From Vibrio fortis (GTDB lineage: Bacteria > Pseudomonadota > Gammaproteobacteria > Enterobacterales > Vibrionaceae): DNA of 64,000 nt. Under the pieces are notes generated by a model, which was not told where the DNA came from, made no database searches, and worked only from the letters and a program-made list of their open reading frames with translations. Of this stretch, positions 35,671-45,556 are shown one piece after another. The stretch is from positions 930,001-994,000 of the forward strand of contig NZ_AP025487.1 in the NCBI RefSeq assembly GCF_024347475.1, written 5' to 3'. Every line of letters starts with the position of its first letter. Within the stretch, counting starts at the first letter, position 1. Both the position numbers and the translations under genes were made by a program.

Positions 35671-38022
35671 ATGAACTTGGAACGTTCCGAGCGTATCGAG
35701 ATCCCCGTACTGCCTCTACGTGATGTAGTGGTTTACCCACACATGGTTATCCCACTGTTTGTTGGTCGTGAAAAATCGATCACTTGCCTTGAATCGGCAA
35801 TGGAAGCTAACAAACAAGTGCTACTAGTGGCGCAAAAAGAAGCGGATACCGATGAGCCTTCAATCGACGACCTATTCGAAGTAGGTACCGTTGCTACGAT
35901 TCTTCAGCTTTTAAAGCTACCTGACGGCACTGTGAAAGTGCTTGTTGAAGGTCAGCAGCGTGCAAAAATTCACCAATTCAAAGAAAGTGAATTCTTCCTT
36001 GCAGATGCAGAATACGTTGTCACCTCAGAACTTGACGAAAAAGAACAAGAAGTGGTTGTTCGCAGCGCGATCAATCAATTCGAAGGCTTTATTAAGCTAA
36101 ATAAAAAGATTCCACCAGAGGTACTAACTTCTCTGAATGGGATTGATGAAGCCGCTCGTCTAGCGGATACCATCGCAGCACACATGCCACTTAAGCTGGT
36201 AGACAAACAGCACGTACTAGAGATTCTAGATGTGACTGAGCGTCTAGAGTTCCTGATGGGCCAAATGGAATCAGAGATTGATATCCTGCAGGTAGAAAAA
36301 CGCATCCGTGGTCGTGTTAAGAAGCAGATGGAAAAATCTCAGCGTGAGTACTACCTGAATGAGCAGATGAAAGCGATTCAGAAAGAACTTGGCGAGATGG
36401 ACGATGCTCCTGACGAATTCGAGACTCTTAAGAAGAAGATCGAAGAGTCAAAAATGCCGCAAGAAGCGCGTGAAAAAACCGAGCAAGAGCTGCAAAAACT
36501 GAAGATGATGTCGCCAATGTCGGCAGAAGCAACAGTGGTTCGTAGCTACATTGATTGGATGGTCGGCGTACCTTGGGCGAAGCGTTCGAAAGTTAAGAAG
36601 AATCTAGCGAAAGCAGAAGAGATCTTAAACGAAGACCACTACGGTCTTGAGCGTGTTAAAGAACGTATTCTTGAGTACTTGGCGGTGCAAAACCGTATCA
36701 ACAAGCTGAAAGGTCCAATCCTTTGTCTTGTTGGTCCTCCTGGTGTGGGTAAAACCTCTCTAGGTCGCTCTATCGCAGCTGCTACCGGTCGTAAGTACAC
36801 TCGTATGGCGCTAGGCGGCGTACGTGATGAAGCAGAGATTCGTGGTCACCGTCGAACTTACATTGGCTCTCTTCCGGGTAAGCTAATCCAGAAAATGTCA
36901 AAAGTTGGCGTTAAGAACCCACTGTTCCTATTGGATGAGATCGATAAGATGTCTTCTGATATGCGTGGCGACCCGTCTTCAGCACTGCTTGAAGTTCTAG
37001 ACCCAGAACAGAACAACGCGTTTAACGATCACTACCTAGAAGTTGATTACGATCTGTCTGACGTAATGTTCGTTGCAACGTCTAACTCGATGGATATTCC
37101 TGGCCCGCTACTGGACCGTATGGAAGTGATTCGCCTATCGGGCTACACAGAAGACGAGAAGCTGAACATTGCTAAGCGTCACCTTGTTGATAAGCAAGTA
37201 AAACGCAACGGTCTTAAGGCAAACGAAATCACTATCGAAGATTCTGCAATCATCGGCATTATCCGTTACTACACGCGTGAAGCGGGTGTACGTAGCCTAG
37301 AGCGTGAGATTTCGAAGATCTGTCGTAAAGCGGTTAAGAACATCTTGCTAGACAGCGATCTTAAGTCAGTGACAGTGACAATGGACAATCTAAAAGAGTA
37401 CCTAGGTGTTCAGCGTCATGACTTCGGTAAAGCAGACGAGAGTAACCGTATTGGCCAAGTAACTGGCCTAGCGTGGACTCAAGTTGGCGGCGATCTGTTA
37501 ACGATTGAAACTGAAGCAATGCCAGGTAAAGGTAAGCTAACGCAAACCGGTTCTCTTGGTGATGTGATGAAAGAGTCGATTCAAGCGGCGATGACAGTGG
37601 TTCGCTCTCGTGCTGAGAAGCTGGGTATCAACTCAGATTTCTACGAGAAGCGTGATATCCACGTTCACGTACCTGAAGGCGCAACACCAAAAGATGGCCC
37701 AAGTGCGGGTATCGCAATGTGTACTGCGCTTGTTTCTAGCCTAACGGGTAACCCTGTGAAAGCGGAAGTGGGTATGACGGGTGAAATCACTCTTCGTGGT
37801 GAAGTTCTACCTATCGGTGGCTTGAAAGAAAAACTGCTTGCTGCACACCGTGGTGGCATTAAAACAGTACTGATTCCAAAAGATAATGAGCGTGATTTGG
37901 AAGAGATTCCAGACAATGTAATCGCTGATTTGGAAGTCATTCCTGTTCAGTGGATCGATGAAGTATTGAAAGTTGCACTAGAACGAGATCCGTCAGGGGT
38001 CGAGTTTGTCGCTAAAAAATAG
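35671..38022 (+). CDS. lon: ATP-dependent Lon protease
   Basis: A 783-residue LonA protease, one residue shorter than E. coli Lon. The N-terminal substrate-binding domain starts [23 protein letters not shown]. The AAA+ domain has Walker [14 protein letters not shown] near residue 354 and Walker [10 protein letters not shown]. The C-terminal peptidase domain has catalytic Ser678 in [13 protein letters not shown] and a Lys near 720 ([14 protein letters not shown]). It degrades misfolded and regulatory proteins. A sigma-32 promoter predicts heat induction, and it is transcribed separately from clpX. Confidence 0.97.
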   Translation: MNLERSERIEIPVLPLRDVVVYPHMVIPLFVGREKSITCLESAMEANKQVLLVAQKEADTDEPSIDDLFEVGTVATILQLLKLPDGTVKVLVEGQQRAKIHQFKESEFFLADAEYVVTSELDEKEQEVVVRSAINQFEGFIKLNKKIPPEVLTSLNGIDEAARLADTIAAHMPLKLVDKQHVLEILDVTERLEFLMGQMESEIDILQVEKRIRGRVKKQMEKSQREYYLNEQMKAIQKELGEMDDAPDEFETLKKKIEESKMPQEAREKTEQELQKLKMMSPMSAEATVVRSYIDWMVGVPWAKRSKVKKNLAKAEEILNEDHYGLERVKERILEYLAVQNRINKLKGPILCLVGPPGVGKTSLGRSIAAATGRKYTRMALGGVRDEAEIRGHRRTYIGSLPGKLIQKMSKVGVKNPLFLLDEIDKMSSDMRGDPSSALLEVLDPEQNNAFNDHYLEVDYDLSDVMFVATSNSMDIPGPLLDRMEVIRLSGYTEDEKLNIAKRHLVDKQVKRNGLKANEITIEDSAIIGIIRYYTREAGVRSLEREISKICRKAVKNILLDSDLKSVTVTMDNLKEYLGVQRHDFGKADESNRIGQVTGLAWTQVGGDLLTIETEAMPGKGKLTQTGSLGDVMKESIQAAMTVVRSRAEKLGINSDFYEKRDIHVHVPEGATPKDGPSAGIAMCTALVSSLTGNPVKAEVGMTGEITLRGEVLPIGGLKEKLLAAHRGGIKTVLIPKDNERDLEEIPDNVIADLEVIPVQWIDEVLKVALERDPSGVEFVAKK

Positions 38023-38051
38023 TGATGCGCAGCAAAAATAAGTAAAGAATT

Positions 38052-38090
38052 ACGCTGATGAGTCTAAAAAGGCTTGTCAGCGTTTTTTTT
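38052..38090 (+). terminator. lon terminator
   Basis: ACGCTGA/TCAGCGT closes a longer stem with several G-U pairs, followed by eight T. Confidence 0.85.
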
Positions 38091-38214
38091 GGGCGCTAAG
38101 TTAATTGACTAAAGCCGCAAGCCCTTTTGCAATAAGGCTTTTGGCTAAATTAAAACCAAAATGGAACGTACCGTCATCCTAAATTAGTCGCAGATGACAA
38201 AGAGGGGAAACACA

Positions 38215-38487
38215 GTGAATAAAACACAACTAGTAGAATCAATCGCAGAAAACGCAGATATCTCTAAAGCTTCAGCTGGCCGCGCTCTAGACGCATTCAT
38301 CGAAGCAGTTGGCACAACACTTCAATCAGGTGACCAAGTAGCACTTGTTGGTTTTGGTACATTCAGTGTTCGTACTCGTGCAGCACGCACAGGTCGTAAC
38401 CCTAAGACTGGTGAAGAAATCCAAATTGCAGAAGCAAAAGTACCAGGCTTTAAAGCGGGTAAAGCACTAAAAGACGCATGTAACTAA
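38215..38487 (+). CDS. hupB: nucleoid protein HU beta
   Basis: A 90-residue histone-like DNA-binding protein. The family signature [26 protein letters not shown] forms the two beta arms, with the conserved NP that intercalates into DNA. The start is GTG at 38215, giving [18 protein letters not shown], and the AGAGGGG upstream agrees; the frame is open 21 bases further but without support. HU beta pairs with HU alpha to bend DNA and organise the nucleoid. The gene has its own region upstream after the lon terminator and its own terminator downstream. Confidence 0.97.
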   Translation: MNKTQLVESIAENADISKASAGRALDAFIEAVGTTLQSGDQVALVGFGTFSVRTRAARTGRNPKTGEEIQIAEAKVPGFKAGKALKDACN

Positions 38488-38603
38488 TATTGCATTACCT
38501 AGGCTTTTGTTAAGCCAAGGTCGCAAGATGCGTTAGCTGTTTGAAAAATGATGTTTCATTCTTAAACAGTTATTGTGCAAAGCACATTGAACTAATTTAA
38601 ATT

Positions 38604-38632
38604 ATGCGCATCCTACTGATGCGCATTTCTTT
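38604..38632 (+). terminator. hupB terminator
   Basis: ATGCGCATC-CTACT-GATGCGCAT stem with a T-rich tail. It lies 117 bases after the stop; two weaker stem-loops lie between (38499-38521 and 38537-38569). Confidence 0.8.
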
Positions 38633-38703
38633 TTCTGATAATATCGCGTGAATAAGATTTTTATATTGAAGCCCATGCTTCATATCCGGAGAGCACTTAA
38701 ATT

Positions 38704-40569
38704 ATGATGGATCGATTACGCGAAGGCGTGAATAGCATCGCGGTAAAAATTATCCTTGGGTTGATTATCCTGTCATTCGTATTCGCAGGTGTAGGCAGCT
38801 ACATCACAGGTGGCGGTAATAACGCTGCAGCGAAAGTTGGCAATACCGAAATCGGTCGTGGTGAGTTTGAACAGGCTTACCAAAACGAACGTAACCGTAT
38901 GCAATCACAACTTGGCGACTACTTTTCTCAAATGCTTGCAGACCCTGCTTACGTAGAGTCTTTCCGTAAATCAGTACTTGATCGCATGATTAATGATGTA
39001 CTGCTTGAGCAGCAAGCTGAGTCTCTAGGCCTACGTATTAGCGATTCACAAATCCGCACTATGATTCTAGAGATGCCTCAGTTCCAAACTGCGGGTCAAT
39101 TTGATCAAGAGGTTTATCAAGCGGCACTTCGTCGTGCAGGCTTTAGCCCAGAGAGCTTCGCTGAATACATGCGTCGCGACCTAATGCGCAACCAGTTGGT
39201 AACGGCATTACAGGGTAGTGAGTTTGTTCTTCAAGGTGAGATCGATACTCAAAGCAAACTGATCGCTCAAACTCGTGATATTCGCACGGTAACACTTTCT
39301 GTTGCTGAGCTTGCGAAAAGCGTTGAGCTAACAGAAGAAGAGATTGCAGAGTACTACCAGCAAAACCCTCTAGCTTACACTCGTCCAGAGCAAGCAAAAG
39401 TATCTTACATTGAGCTTTCTGCAGAAGCACTTAAAGGTCAGATTGAAGTGTCTGATGAGCAAGCTGAGCAGTACTACCAAGAGCACCTAGATAAGTACTC
39501 AACGGAAGAGCAACGCAAAGTAAGCCATATCCTTGTTCAAGGCGATGACGAAGCGAAAGCACAAGCGATTCTTGATGAGCTAAATGCAGGTGCTGACTTT
39601 GCTGCGCTAGCAGAAGAGAAATCTGATGACTTCGGCAGTGCTGATCTGGGCGGTGACCTAGGTTGGATTGAGCGTGACGTAATGGACCCGGCATTCGAAG
39701 ATGCGGCTTTCGCTCTTGAGAATGTAGGCGACACAACAGGTCTAGTTAAGTCTGAATTCGGCTACCACATCATCAAGCTAGATGAACTGCAAGCTTCTAA
39801 AGCTCAACCATTCTCTGAAGTAGCGGCGGAAATCAAGCAAGAGCTACTGGATCAAGAAGCAGTAGACCAGTTCTACGAGCTACAAACTGAGCTAGAGAAG
39901 GTTGCGTTTGAGTACCCAGATTCACTGGACGACTCAGCAGAGGCGATCAACGCTAAGATTCAGACAACTGACTTCGTTTCTCAAATCGACGCTCCTGAGC
40001 TACTGAAGACGCCTGCTGTTATGCAAGCGATTCTAAGCCCAGAAGTGAAAGAAGACGGCCTAAACTCAGAAGTTATCGAAGTGGCGCCTGAACACGTTAT
40101 TGTAGTTCGCGTTGAAGAAACTCGTGACGAAACTGTTCTTCCGCTAGAAGAAGTGCAAGACCAAGTTGTTGCTGCGCTGTCTGCTGTAAAAGCGGAACAA
40201 CAAGCAATTGAGTTAGGTGTATCTCTTGTAAACGAACTGAAAGCAGGTAACGAAGCAGTATTGGCTGAGAACAACCTGACGTTTAGCGAACTGGAAACGA
40301 TTGACCGTAGCTCTCCACTAGCAAGCTCTGTGTTTGCTTTTGCGAAGCCTGAAGCGGATCAGTCAGTATTTGGTCAAGCAAAAGACCAGAACGGTAACAT
40401 CGTAGTTGTAGAGCTTTCTAAAGTGACTGCAGACATCAACCCAGCTTACAGCACTCAAATCGGTGCGCAATTAGAGCGAGTTGGTAATCAGCAAGACCTG
40501 ACTAACGTTCTAAATGTACTTCGTAAGAATGCAGATGTTGAATACTACATTGTAGGTCAAGGTCAGTAA
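38704..40569 (+). CDS. ppiD: periplasmic folding chaperone PpiD
   Basis: A 621-residue SurA-like chaperone anchored in the inner membrane by one N-terminal segment (IILGLIILSFVFAGVGSYI). The rest is periplasmic: a helical N-terminal chaperone region, one parvulin domain near residues 265-360 (RKVSHILVQGDD through FGYHIIKLDE), and a C-terminal region. It assists proteins leaving the Sec translocon. The start is one of two adjacent ATG codons, with GGAGAG upstream. The lon-hupB-ppiD order is conserved with E. coli. Confidence 0.95.
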   Translation: MMDRLREGVNSIAVKIILGLIILSFVFAGVGSYITGGGNNAAAKVGNTEIGRGEFEQAYQNERNRMQSQLGDYFSQMLADPAYVESFRKSVLDRMINDVLLEQQAESLGLRISDSQIRTMILEMPQFQTAGQFDQEVYQAALRRAGFSPESFAEYMRRDLMRNQLVTALQGSEFVLQGEIDTQSKLIAQTRDIRTVTLSVAELAKSVELTEEEIAEYYQQNPLAYTRPEQAKVSYIELSAEALKGQIEVSDEQAEQYYQEHLDKYSTEEQRKVSHILVQGDDEAKAQAILDELNAGADFAALAEEKSDDFGSADLGGDLGWIERDVMDPAFEDAAFALENVGDTTGLVKSEFGYHIIKLDELQASKAQPFSEVAAEIKQELLDQEAVDQFYELQTELEKVAFEYPDSLDDSAEAINAKIQTTDFVSQIDAPELLKTPAVMQAILSPEVKEDGLNSEVIEVAPEHVIVVRVEETRDETVLPLEEVQDQVVAALSAVKAEQQAIELGVSLVNELKAGNEAVLAENNLTFSELETIDRSSPLASSVFAFAKPEADQSVFGQAKDQNGNIVVVELSKVTADINPAYSTQIGAQLERVGNQQDLTNVLNVLRKNADVEYYIVGQGQ

Positions 40570-40632
40570 CAGATTGATTGAAGAGTAGGTTTGCGAGTCA
40601 GCCTACACGACAATGAAAATCAGTTGTAACTT

Positions 40633-40666
40633 AAAGCGGGTCACTTAGGTGACCCGCTTTATTTTT
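40633..40666 (+). terminator. ppiD terminator
   Basis: Perfect 12-bp stem AAAGCGGGTCAC-TTAG-GTGACCCGCTTT followed by ATTTTT. Confidence 0.92.
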
Positions 40667-40738
40667 GCCTCAATAAACTACAGCAGGTGCATTTCAAAGC
40701 GTAACGTTCAGTTTTCTCATCATGGAACGGAGCGAAAA

Positions 40739-41035
40739 ATGAAACCCCTATATACTCTTTTAATGTCTCTTATGATTGTCTTTAGTTGTTCGGTTTGGGC
40801 AGATAGTCCGTCGAAAGCTGAGCTCTATGAGGGTATTGAAGTGACGGTAAATATAAATACAGCAACAGCAGAAGAGCTATCTGCCTTGTTGGTAGGAATC
40901 GGTAATAAGAAAGCGCAAGAAATCGTGCAATATCGTGACCAACATGGCGCGTTTGAAAAGCCAGAAGACCTCGCCAATGTAAAGGGCATCGGCTCGGCCA
41001 CGGTCGAGAAGAATCGAAAAAGAATCGAGCTTTAA
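40739..41035 (+). CDS. secreted helix-hairpin-helix protein, ComEA family
   Basis: A 98-residue protein with a signal peptide ending VWA-DS (about residue 21) and one ComEA-type helix-hairpin-helix domain (VNINTATAEELSALLVGIGNKKAQEIVQYRDQHG, then VKGIGSATVEKNRKRI). This fold binds DNA without sequence preference. In V. cholerae, periplasmic ComEA ratchets incoming DNA during natural transformation, so this protein is a candidate for that role. The frame is open from 40649, but that part crosses the ppiD terminator; GGAG upstream of ATG 40739 gives the signal peptide exactly. Confidence 0.9.
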   Translation: MKPLYTLLMSLMIVFSCSVWADSPSKAELYEGIEVTVNINTATAEELSALLVGIGNKKAQEIVQYRDQHGAFEKPEDLANVKGIGSATVEKNRKRIEL

Positions 41036-41064
41036 TACTATTTAGATATGACGGAGAATAAGCG

Positions 41065-41096
41065 GGATATGAAGGGCGAACTTACCCTTCATATCC
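41065..41096. terminator. bidirectional terminator between the comEA-type gene and rhombosortase
   Basis: GGATATGAAGGG/CCCTTCATATCC, a perfect 12-bp stem with an 8-nt loop. It overlaps the last codons of the minus-strand gene. Confidence 0.75.
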
Positions 41097-41652
41097 TTCG
41101 TTTTACTTTAACCCATGCCAGTAAGAGCCCACCGATTGCGCCGATAAGGTGAGCCTCGATTGCAACACGTGCGTTAATTAACGCTCCTGTTGTAGCAGAA
41201 GGCCCCATAAGCTGCTCCCAAGCGATTTTCGCGACTAGTCCACCAACCAACAACCAACTTGAACGGCGACCTGTCAGAGCTTCTGTCAGCGCGAACGCGC
41301 CAAACAATCCGTGTAGTGTCCCCGATAAGCCGACATAACTTTGCATGTCGGTCAGCAAGAGTCCCGCTCCGGTAAACACGCTGATTAAAAATAGATAGGC
41401 AAGGATTCGAATTCGGCTTGGTTGAAATACAAAGCAGATCACCCACAATCCAGCGAGGTTCATTGCTAAGTGCGAAAGGTTGGTATGGGAAAAGTTTCCT
41501 GTTACGATTCGCCACCATTGTCCATTGGCGATCGCAGTTTGATCCCAAACGACCCAAGTTTGAATCGGGTCGAATTGGAATAGTACACATATCAGTGAAA
41601 TAAAAACTAAAGCAGGGTACACCGTAAATCCATGTCTCGTTATTGCCCACAA
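41089..41652 (-). CDS. rrtA: rhombosortase, GlyGly-CTERM processing intramembrane protease
   Basis: A 187-residue rhomboid-family serine protease with about five or six membrane segments. The catalytic Ser110 lies in YVGLSGTLHG, a form typical of rhombosortase, and the partner His168 in AIEAHLIGAIGG. The GNFSHTNLSHLAMN segment gives the oxyanion and His/Asn elements. Rhombosortases cleave the C-terminal GlyGly-CTERM tail of secreted proteases before release or lipid attachment. No GlyGly-CTERM substrate is encoded in this window; the subtilase at 23415 lacks the tail. The ATG at 41652 overlaps the divergent gene by 21 bases; GTG at 41622 would avoid this. Confidence 0.85.
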   Translation of the reverse strand: MWAITRHGFTVYPALVFISLICVLFQFDPIQTWVVWDQTAIANGQWWRIVTGNFSHTNLSHLAMNLAGLWVICFVFQPSRIRILAYLFLISVFTGAGLLLTDMQSYVGLSGTLHGLFGAFALTEALTGRRSSWLLVGGLVAKIAWEQLMGPSATTGALINARVAIEAHLIGAIGGLLLAWVKVKRRI

Positions 41653-42249
41653 TGCCGAAAGGCTATGAAAGCGTGTATTTGTCAGTGGATCACTCCACTA
41701 GAATCTGACGTTGAGCTTATCATTCTTCAACATCCATCAGAAGAGCATAGGCCAATGGGTACTGCACGTATTTTGTCTTTGTCGTTGTCAAATAGCGTGA
41801 CTTTCATCGGTGAAGATTTTTCTGAACATGAGGATCTGAATCGCTTGTTAGGCGACAGTGAGTACCGGCATGCGATTTTATACCCGGGTGAGACTTCGGT
41901 ATCGGTTGAACAGTTATCGACTTCTGGCTTAGGTAACTCTACCGAGAGCAAGCTAAGGGTCATCTTACTGGATGGAACCTGGAAGAAAGCTTTCAAGATG
42001 TGGCAAGTCTCGAGTAATTTACAGCAGCTAGATACCGTTCATTTACCAAAAGATCTGAAAGGGAACTATCGGATTCGCAAAGCGCCGAGTGAAAATAGCC
42101 TTTCTACCGTGGAAGCGGGCTACCATTTGCTGGCTCTATTGCAACCTCATCGCGAGTTTGCTCCTTTACTTGCAGCATTTGACCGAATGATTCAGTTTCA
42201 AATCGACCAAATGCCGCCGGGTGTGTTTGAGAAAAACTACTTGAGTTAG
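41632..42249 (+). CDS. DTW-domain tRNA-uridine aminocarboxypropyltransferase
   Basis: A 205-residue DTW-domain protein. The N-terminal Cys set CPQCRKAMKACIC probably binds zinc, and the motif LLDGTWKKA gives the family its name. Members (E. coli TapT and relatives) transfer the aminocarboxypropyl group of S-adenosylmethionine to a uridine in tRNA, forming acp3U. It is divergent from and overlaps the rhombosortase start; no good ribosome-binding site is seen, so the start rests on conservation of the MSRYCPQC N-terminus. It converges on the dGTPase gene, with 25 bases between them. Confidence 0.88.
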   Translation: MSRYCPQCRKAMKACICQWITPLESDVELIILQHPSEEHRPMGTARILSLSLSNSVTFIGEDFSEHEDLNRLLGDSEYRHAILYPGETSVSVEQLSTSGLGNSTESKLRVILLDGTWKKAFKMWQVSSNLQQLDTVHLPKDLKGNYRIRKAPSENSLSTVEAGYHLLALLQPHREFAPLLAAFDRMIQFQIDQMPPGVFEKNYLS

Positions 42250-42274
42250 GCGCTCCTCAGTGAAGCTCTGCCTG

Positions 42275-43618
42275 TTAGAACTCAGTATGAGCCGAAAATA
42301 GTTGTTGATGCATTTTCTGAGCGAGGTCATCGGTCATCGATGAGATGTAATCGGCAATAACCCTCATCTTACGGCACTCTTGAGTGTGTCTTTGCCATTG
42401 CTTTTTAACCGCCAGTGGTAACAAGCGTTCTGGGTCGGCACTGAAGGCTTCAAACATATCCATGATGATCTGCTGTCCTTTATATTCAATCACTTGGACT
42501 TCCGGCACCTGAATAACAAACTCGCTTACAAAGTGCTTAAGCTTATCTAGGGTTAAATCCATACTCTGTTCGAGATAAGCATTGTGTGAGAGTAGAGGGT
42601 TTTCAAAACTCGCCTCCACAGGCTTGATTGATATGCTTGTGAGCAACGCGTTAACAATGCCGCCAATCGCATCTTTACGACGGTACTGCTCCCCAGAGAA
42701 CAGCATTTCAGTAATCGAGTCGAGGTGGCGTGTAATCCAAGGATCGTCAGCTTCTAATAGCTGCGGGTAGGCAGATTCCATCCACTGTGCTTTGGTTACC
42801 GAGCCCAACACAATCGCGTCTTCCAAGTCATGCACACCGTAGGCGATATCGTCTGCCAGCTCCATGATCGAGCAGTCCAAGGATTTGAATTTGGTTTTGT
42901 TGTGTTCAAATGGCTCAACGCTCGATTTTCTTGGTTGTTGAATAAGAGCTTGGTCACTTTCAGATAAGGGAGCAAGCACCCAATCAAACAACGCTTTATC
43001 GTGGTCGTAAATGCCTTTGGCTGGCATCCAGTCTTTAGCTCGTAGTTGCCGTTGGTGTTTTACAGGCGCTGGCATTGAGGCGGCTTTCACTTTGCTAATC
43101 AGCGACGGGTATTTGATTAAACCAAGAAGGGTACGCCTTGATAGGTTCATGCCGTGGTGTTCAGTATATGGCTCCAACTGAGTCACAATACGGAAAGTTT
43201 GAGCATTACCTTCAAAGCCACCGTGATCGCGCATCATGTAGTTGAGTGCAACTTCACCTCCGTGCCCATAAGGTGGGTGACCGATATCGTGAGCTAAACA
43301 CAAGGAATCAATCAGGCTATCTGAAGGGAGCAATTCACGAAACTCGGGCTGCTTCTTTTTAAGTTGAGCGACGATTCCAGTCCCTAACTGTGCTGCCTCT
43401 AGAGAGTGGGTGAGGCGAGTGCGGTGAAAGTCATTGACTGCAGTACCATGAACTTGAGTTTTCGCTTGGAGTCGGCGAAACGCCGCTGAGTGAAGGACTC
43501 GAGCTCGGTCTCTTTGGTATGGGCTTCTGTGGTCATCTCTACGGATTTTGTGTTCGTCGTCATTACGTGCTTGCCATTGCTCGGCAAGCGTTAGAGTCGT
43601 TGAGTTTGAAACCGTCAA
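42275..43618 (-). CDS. dgt: deoxyguanosinetriphosphate triphosphohydrolase-like protein
   Basis: A 447-residue HD-domain hydrolase. His71 (RLTHSLEAAQLG), the His110-Asp111 pair in LAHDIGHPPYGHGGE and a later Asp in MELADDIAYGVHDLEDA form the metal site. It removes triphosphate from dNTPs; E. coli Dgt prefers dGTP, and some relatives limit phage by depleting dNTPs. At 447 residues it is shorter than E. coli Dgt (about 505), so substrate preference may differ. The start is TTG with AGGTG six bases upstream. It lies 45 bases downstream of yfbR and is probably co-transcribed with it. Confidence 0.9.
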   Translation of the reverse strand: MTVSNSTTLTLAEQWQARNDDEHKIRRDDHRSPYQRDRARVLHSAAFRRLQAKTQVHGTAVNDFHRTRLTHSLEAAQLGTGIVAQLKKKQPEFRELLPSDSLIDSLCLAHDIGHPPYGHGGEVALNYMMRDHGGFEGNAQTFRIVTQLEPYTEHHGMNLSRRTLLGLIKYPSLISKVKAASMPAPVKHQRQLRAKDWMPAKGIYDHDKALFDWVLAPLSESDQALIQQPRKSSVEPFEHNKTKFKSLDCSIMELADDIAYGVHDLEDAIVLGSVTKAQWMESAYPQLLEADDPWITRHLDSITEMLFSGEQYRRKDAIGGIVNALLTSISIKPVEASFENPLLSHNAYLEQSMDLTLDKLKHFVSEFVIQVPEVQVIEYKGQQIIMDMFEAFSADPERLLPLAVKKQWQRHTQECRKMRVIADYISSMTDDLAQKMHQQLFSAHTEF

Positions 43619-43663
43619 GTGGGCACCTATGAGTTAAGGTTGATAGTCACAACTTAACCTTAG

Positions 43664-44248
43664 CTAACTTATCTCGTCTAGTGATAATTCAAAGCTGGGC
43701 GCGAAAGTCGTTAAAAAGTAATCCATTTCTGGGCTGGCTCGCTGTGAAAGCGTCTCTTCTAAGCGTCGTTTGGCTTGTTCAAACTCATGATTGCCTGCGC
43801 TGAGCTCCTCCAAACATTTGAGATAAGCACAGATGGTATCTGCTTGTTTGACGATGGTTTGCTCATCTTTGTTCGCGCTTCCGGAAATCAAAAACGGCGC
43901 AAAGTCTTCTCGAAACTCTTCAGGGAGCATCGACAACAAACGTTGCTCGGCAGCTGCTTCAATCTTTTTGTATTCGCTGGCGATGTCGGGGTTGTAGTAT
44001 TTCACTGGGGTTGGAAGATCCCCCGTCAATACTTCACTGGTGTCGTGGTACATCCCAAGTAGAGCGATGTGTTCAGGGTTTAGGTTACCCCCAAACTTTT
44101 TGTTTTTAATCACTGCTAATGCGTGGGCGACAAACGCCACCTGTAATGAATGCTCAGAGATGTTTTCGGTTGAAACTGAGCGCATCAGAGGCCAACGTTG
44201 AATCAGCTTCATGCGAGCAAGGTGTGCAAAGAAATGGCTTTGAGTCAT
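43664..44248 (-). CDS. yfbR: 5'-deoxynucleotidase YfbR
   Basis: A 194-residue HD-domain phosphatase that dephosphorylates deoxyribonucleoside 5'-monophosphates. The metal ligands are His33 ([13 protein letters not shown]), His68-Asp69 ([20 protein letters not shown]) and a later Asp in [15 protein letters not shown]. The length and GDLPTPVKY motif match E. coli YfbR. AAGGAAG lies upstream of the ATG. With the dGTPase gene downstream it forms a small deoxynucleotide-turnover unit. As in E. coli it neighbours alaA, but a terminator lies between them. Confidence 0.94.
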   Translation of the reverse strand: MTQSHFFAHLARMKLIQRWPLMRSVSTENISEHSLQVAFVAHALAVIKNKKFGGNLNPEHIALLGMYHDTSEVLTGDLPTPVKYYNPDIASEYKKIEAAAEQRLLSMLPEEFREDFAPFLISGSANKDEQTIVKQADTICAYLKCLEELSAGNHEFEQAKRRLEETLSQRASPEMDYFLTTFAPSFELSLDEIS

Positions 44249-44268
44249 ACGCTTCCTTCCTTAATGAC

Positions 44269-44292
44269 AAAAGGCTCCAACAGGAGCCTTTT
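44269..44292 (-). terminator. alaA terminator
   Basis: AAAAGGCTCC-AACA-GGAGCCTTTT, a perfect 10-bp stem with a T tail on the minus strand, between alaA and yfbR. Confidence 0.9.
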
Positions 44293-44338
44293 AAGAATAG
44301 AAGCGATTCAAGCGAATTTAAAGCCTTGTAATCTAAGA

Positions 44339-45556
44339 TTATTCTTGGCTATAGGTCGATAAGAAGCGCTCAAGGCGACCGATAGCAGTTTCCAAGTCTT
44401 CAATGTGCGGCAGGGTCACGATTCGGAAGTGATCCGGTTTTGGCCAGTTAAAGCCCGTGCCTTGTACTAACAGAACTTTCTCTTGCTTAAGAAAATCGAG
44501 CACAAACTTTTGGTCGTCTTTGATGTTGTACATCTCAGTGTCGATTTTCGGGAACAGGTACATTGCGCCTTTTGGTTTCACACAAGAGACACCCGGAATC
44601 TTGTTGATCAGTTCCCAAGCTCGGTCACGCTGCTCTAGTAAGCGACCACCCGGCAAGATAAGCTCGTTGATACTCTGATAGCCGCCTAATGCAGTTTGGA
44701 TAGCGTGCTGCATTGGTACGTTGGCACACAAACGCATTGAAGCCAGCATTTCGAGACCTTCAACATAGCCCTTGGCTAAATGTTTAGGGCCCGTTAGGAA
44801 CATCCAACCACCACGGAAACCACATACACGGTACGCTTTTGATAGACCGTTAAAGGTCACCATCAGTACATCTTCCGCAAGCGTTGCGATTGAAGTGTGT
44901 ACGGCACCGTCGTAAAGCACCTTGTCGTAGATCTCATCGGCGAAGATCATCAATTTGTGCTCACGGGCAATCTCGACCACTTTCAGCAAAAAGTCGCGAC
45001 TATACACCGCACCTGTTGGGTTGTTCGGGTTGATAAGAACAAGGCCGCGAGTTTTCGGTGTGATCTTCGAGACCATATCATCAAGGTTTGGGTACCAGTC
45101 GTTCTCTTCATCGCACATGTAGTGAACGGCTTTACCACCTGAAAGCGCAACTGACGCTGTCCACAGTGGGTAGTCAGGAGCGGGAACTAAGATTTCATCG
45201 CCATTATTTAGCAGAGCTTGCATCGACATTACGATAAGCTCAGAAGCGCCGTTACCGATGTAGACATCTTCTACATCAAGATTGCGCAGTCCTTTCTTTT
45301 GGTAGTGCTGTACAACGGCTTTACGGGCAGAGTAGATCCCTTTTGAATCGCAGTAACCTTGAGATGTCGGAAGGTTACGAATTACGTCAACAAGGATTTC
45401 GTCTGGGGCGTCAAAACCAAATGGGGCGGGATTACCAATATTTAGCTTTAGGATTTTATGTCCTTCTTCTTCCATGCGTTTAGCATGTTTTAGTACTGGT
45501 CCCCTGATCTCATAGCATACACTGTTGAGTTTTGACGACATCCCGATATTTTGCAT
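44339..45556 (-). CDS. alaA: glutamate-pyruvate aminotransferase AlaA
   Basis: A 405-residue class I/II aminotransferase, the same length as E. coli AlaA. It makes alanine from pyruvate and glutamate with pyridoxal phosphate. Visible motifs: INPNNPTGAVYS, the aspartate that binds the pyridine nitrogen in FADEIYDKV, the Schiff-base Lys in FNGLSKAYRVCGFRGGW, and the Arg in DHFRIVTLP that holds the substrate carboxylate. AGGA lies upstream of the ATG. The 276-base region to divergent menF should hold both promoters. Confidence 0.95.
   Translation of the reverse strand: MQNIGMSSKLNSVCYEIRGPVLKHAKRMEEEGHKILKLNIGNPAPFGFDAPDEILVDVIRNLPTSQGYCDSKGIYSARKAVVQHYQKKGLRNLDVEDVYIGNGASELIVMSMQALLNNGDEILVPAPDYPLWTASVALSGGKAVHYMCDEENDWYPNLDDMVSKITPKTRGLVLINPNNPTGAVYSRDFLLKVVEIAREHKLMIFADEIYDKVLYDGAVHTSIATLAEDVLMVTFNGLSKAYRVCGFRGGWMFLTGPKHLAKGYVEGLEMLASMRLCANVPMQHAIQTALGGYQSINELILPGGRLLEQRDRAWELINKIPGVSCVKPKGAMYLFPKIDTEMYNIKDDQKFVLDFLKQEKVLLVQGTGFNWPKPDHFRIVTLPHIEDLETAIGRLERFLSTYSQE

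Noticed and set aside
41174..41650. 158-codon frame on the same strand as the rhombosortase, shifted
   Set aside because: It overlaps the rhombosortase, whose catalytic motifs and membrane pattern identify the real frame.
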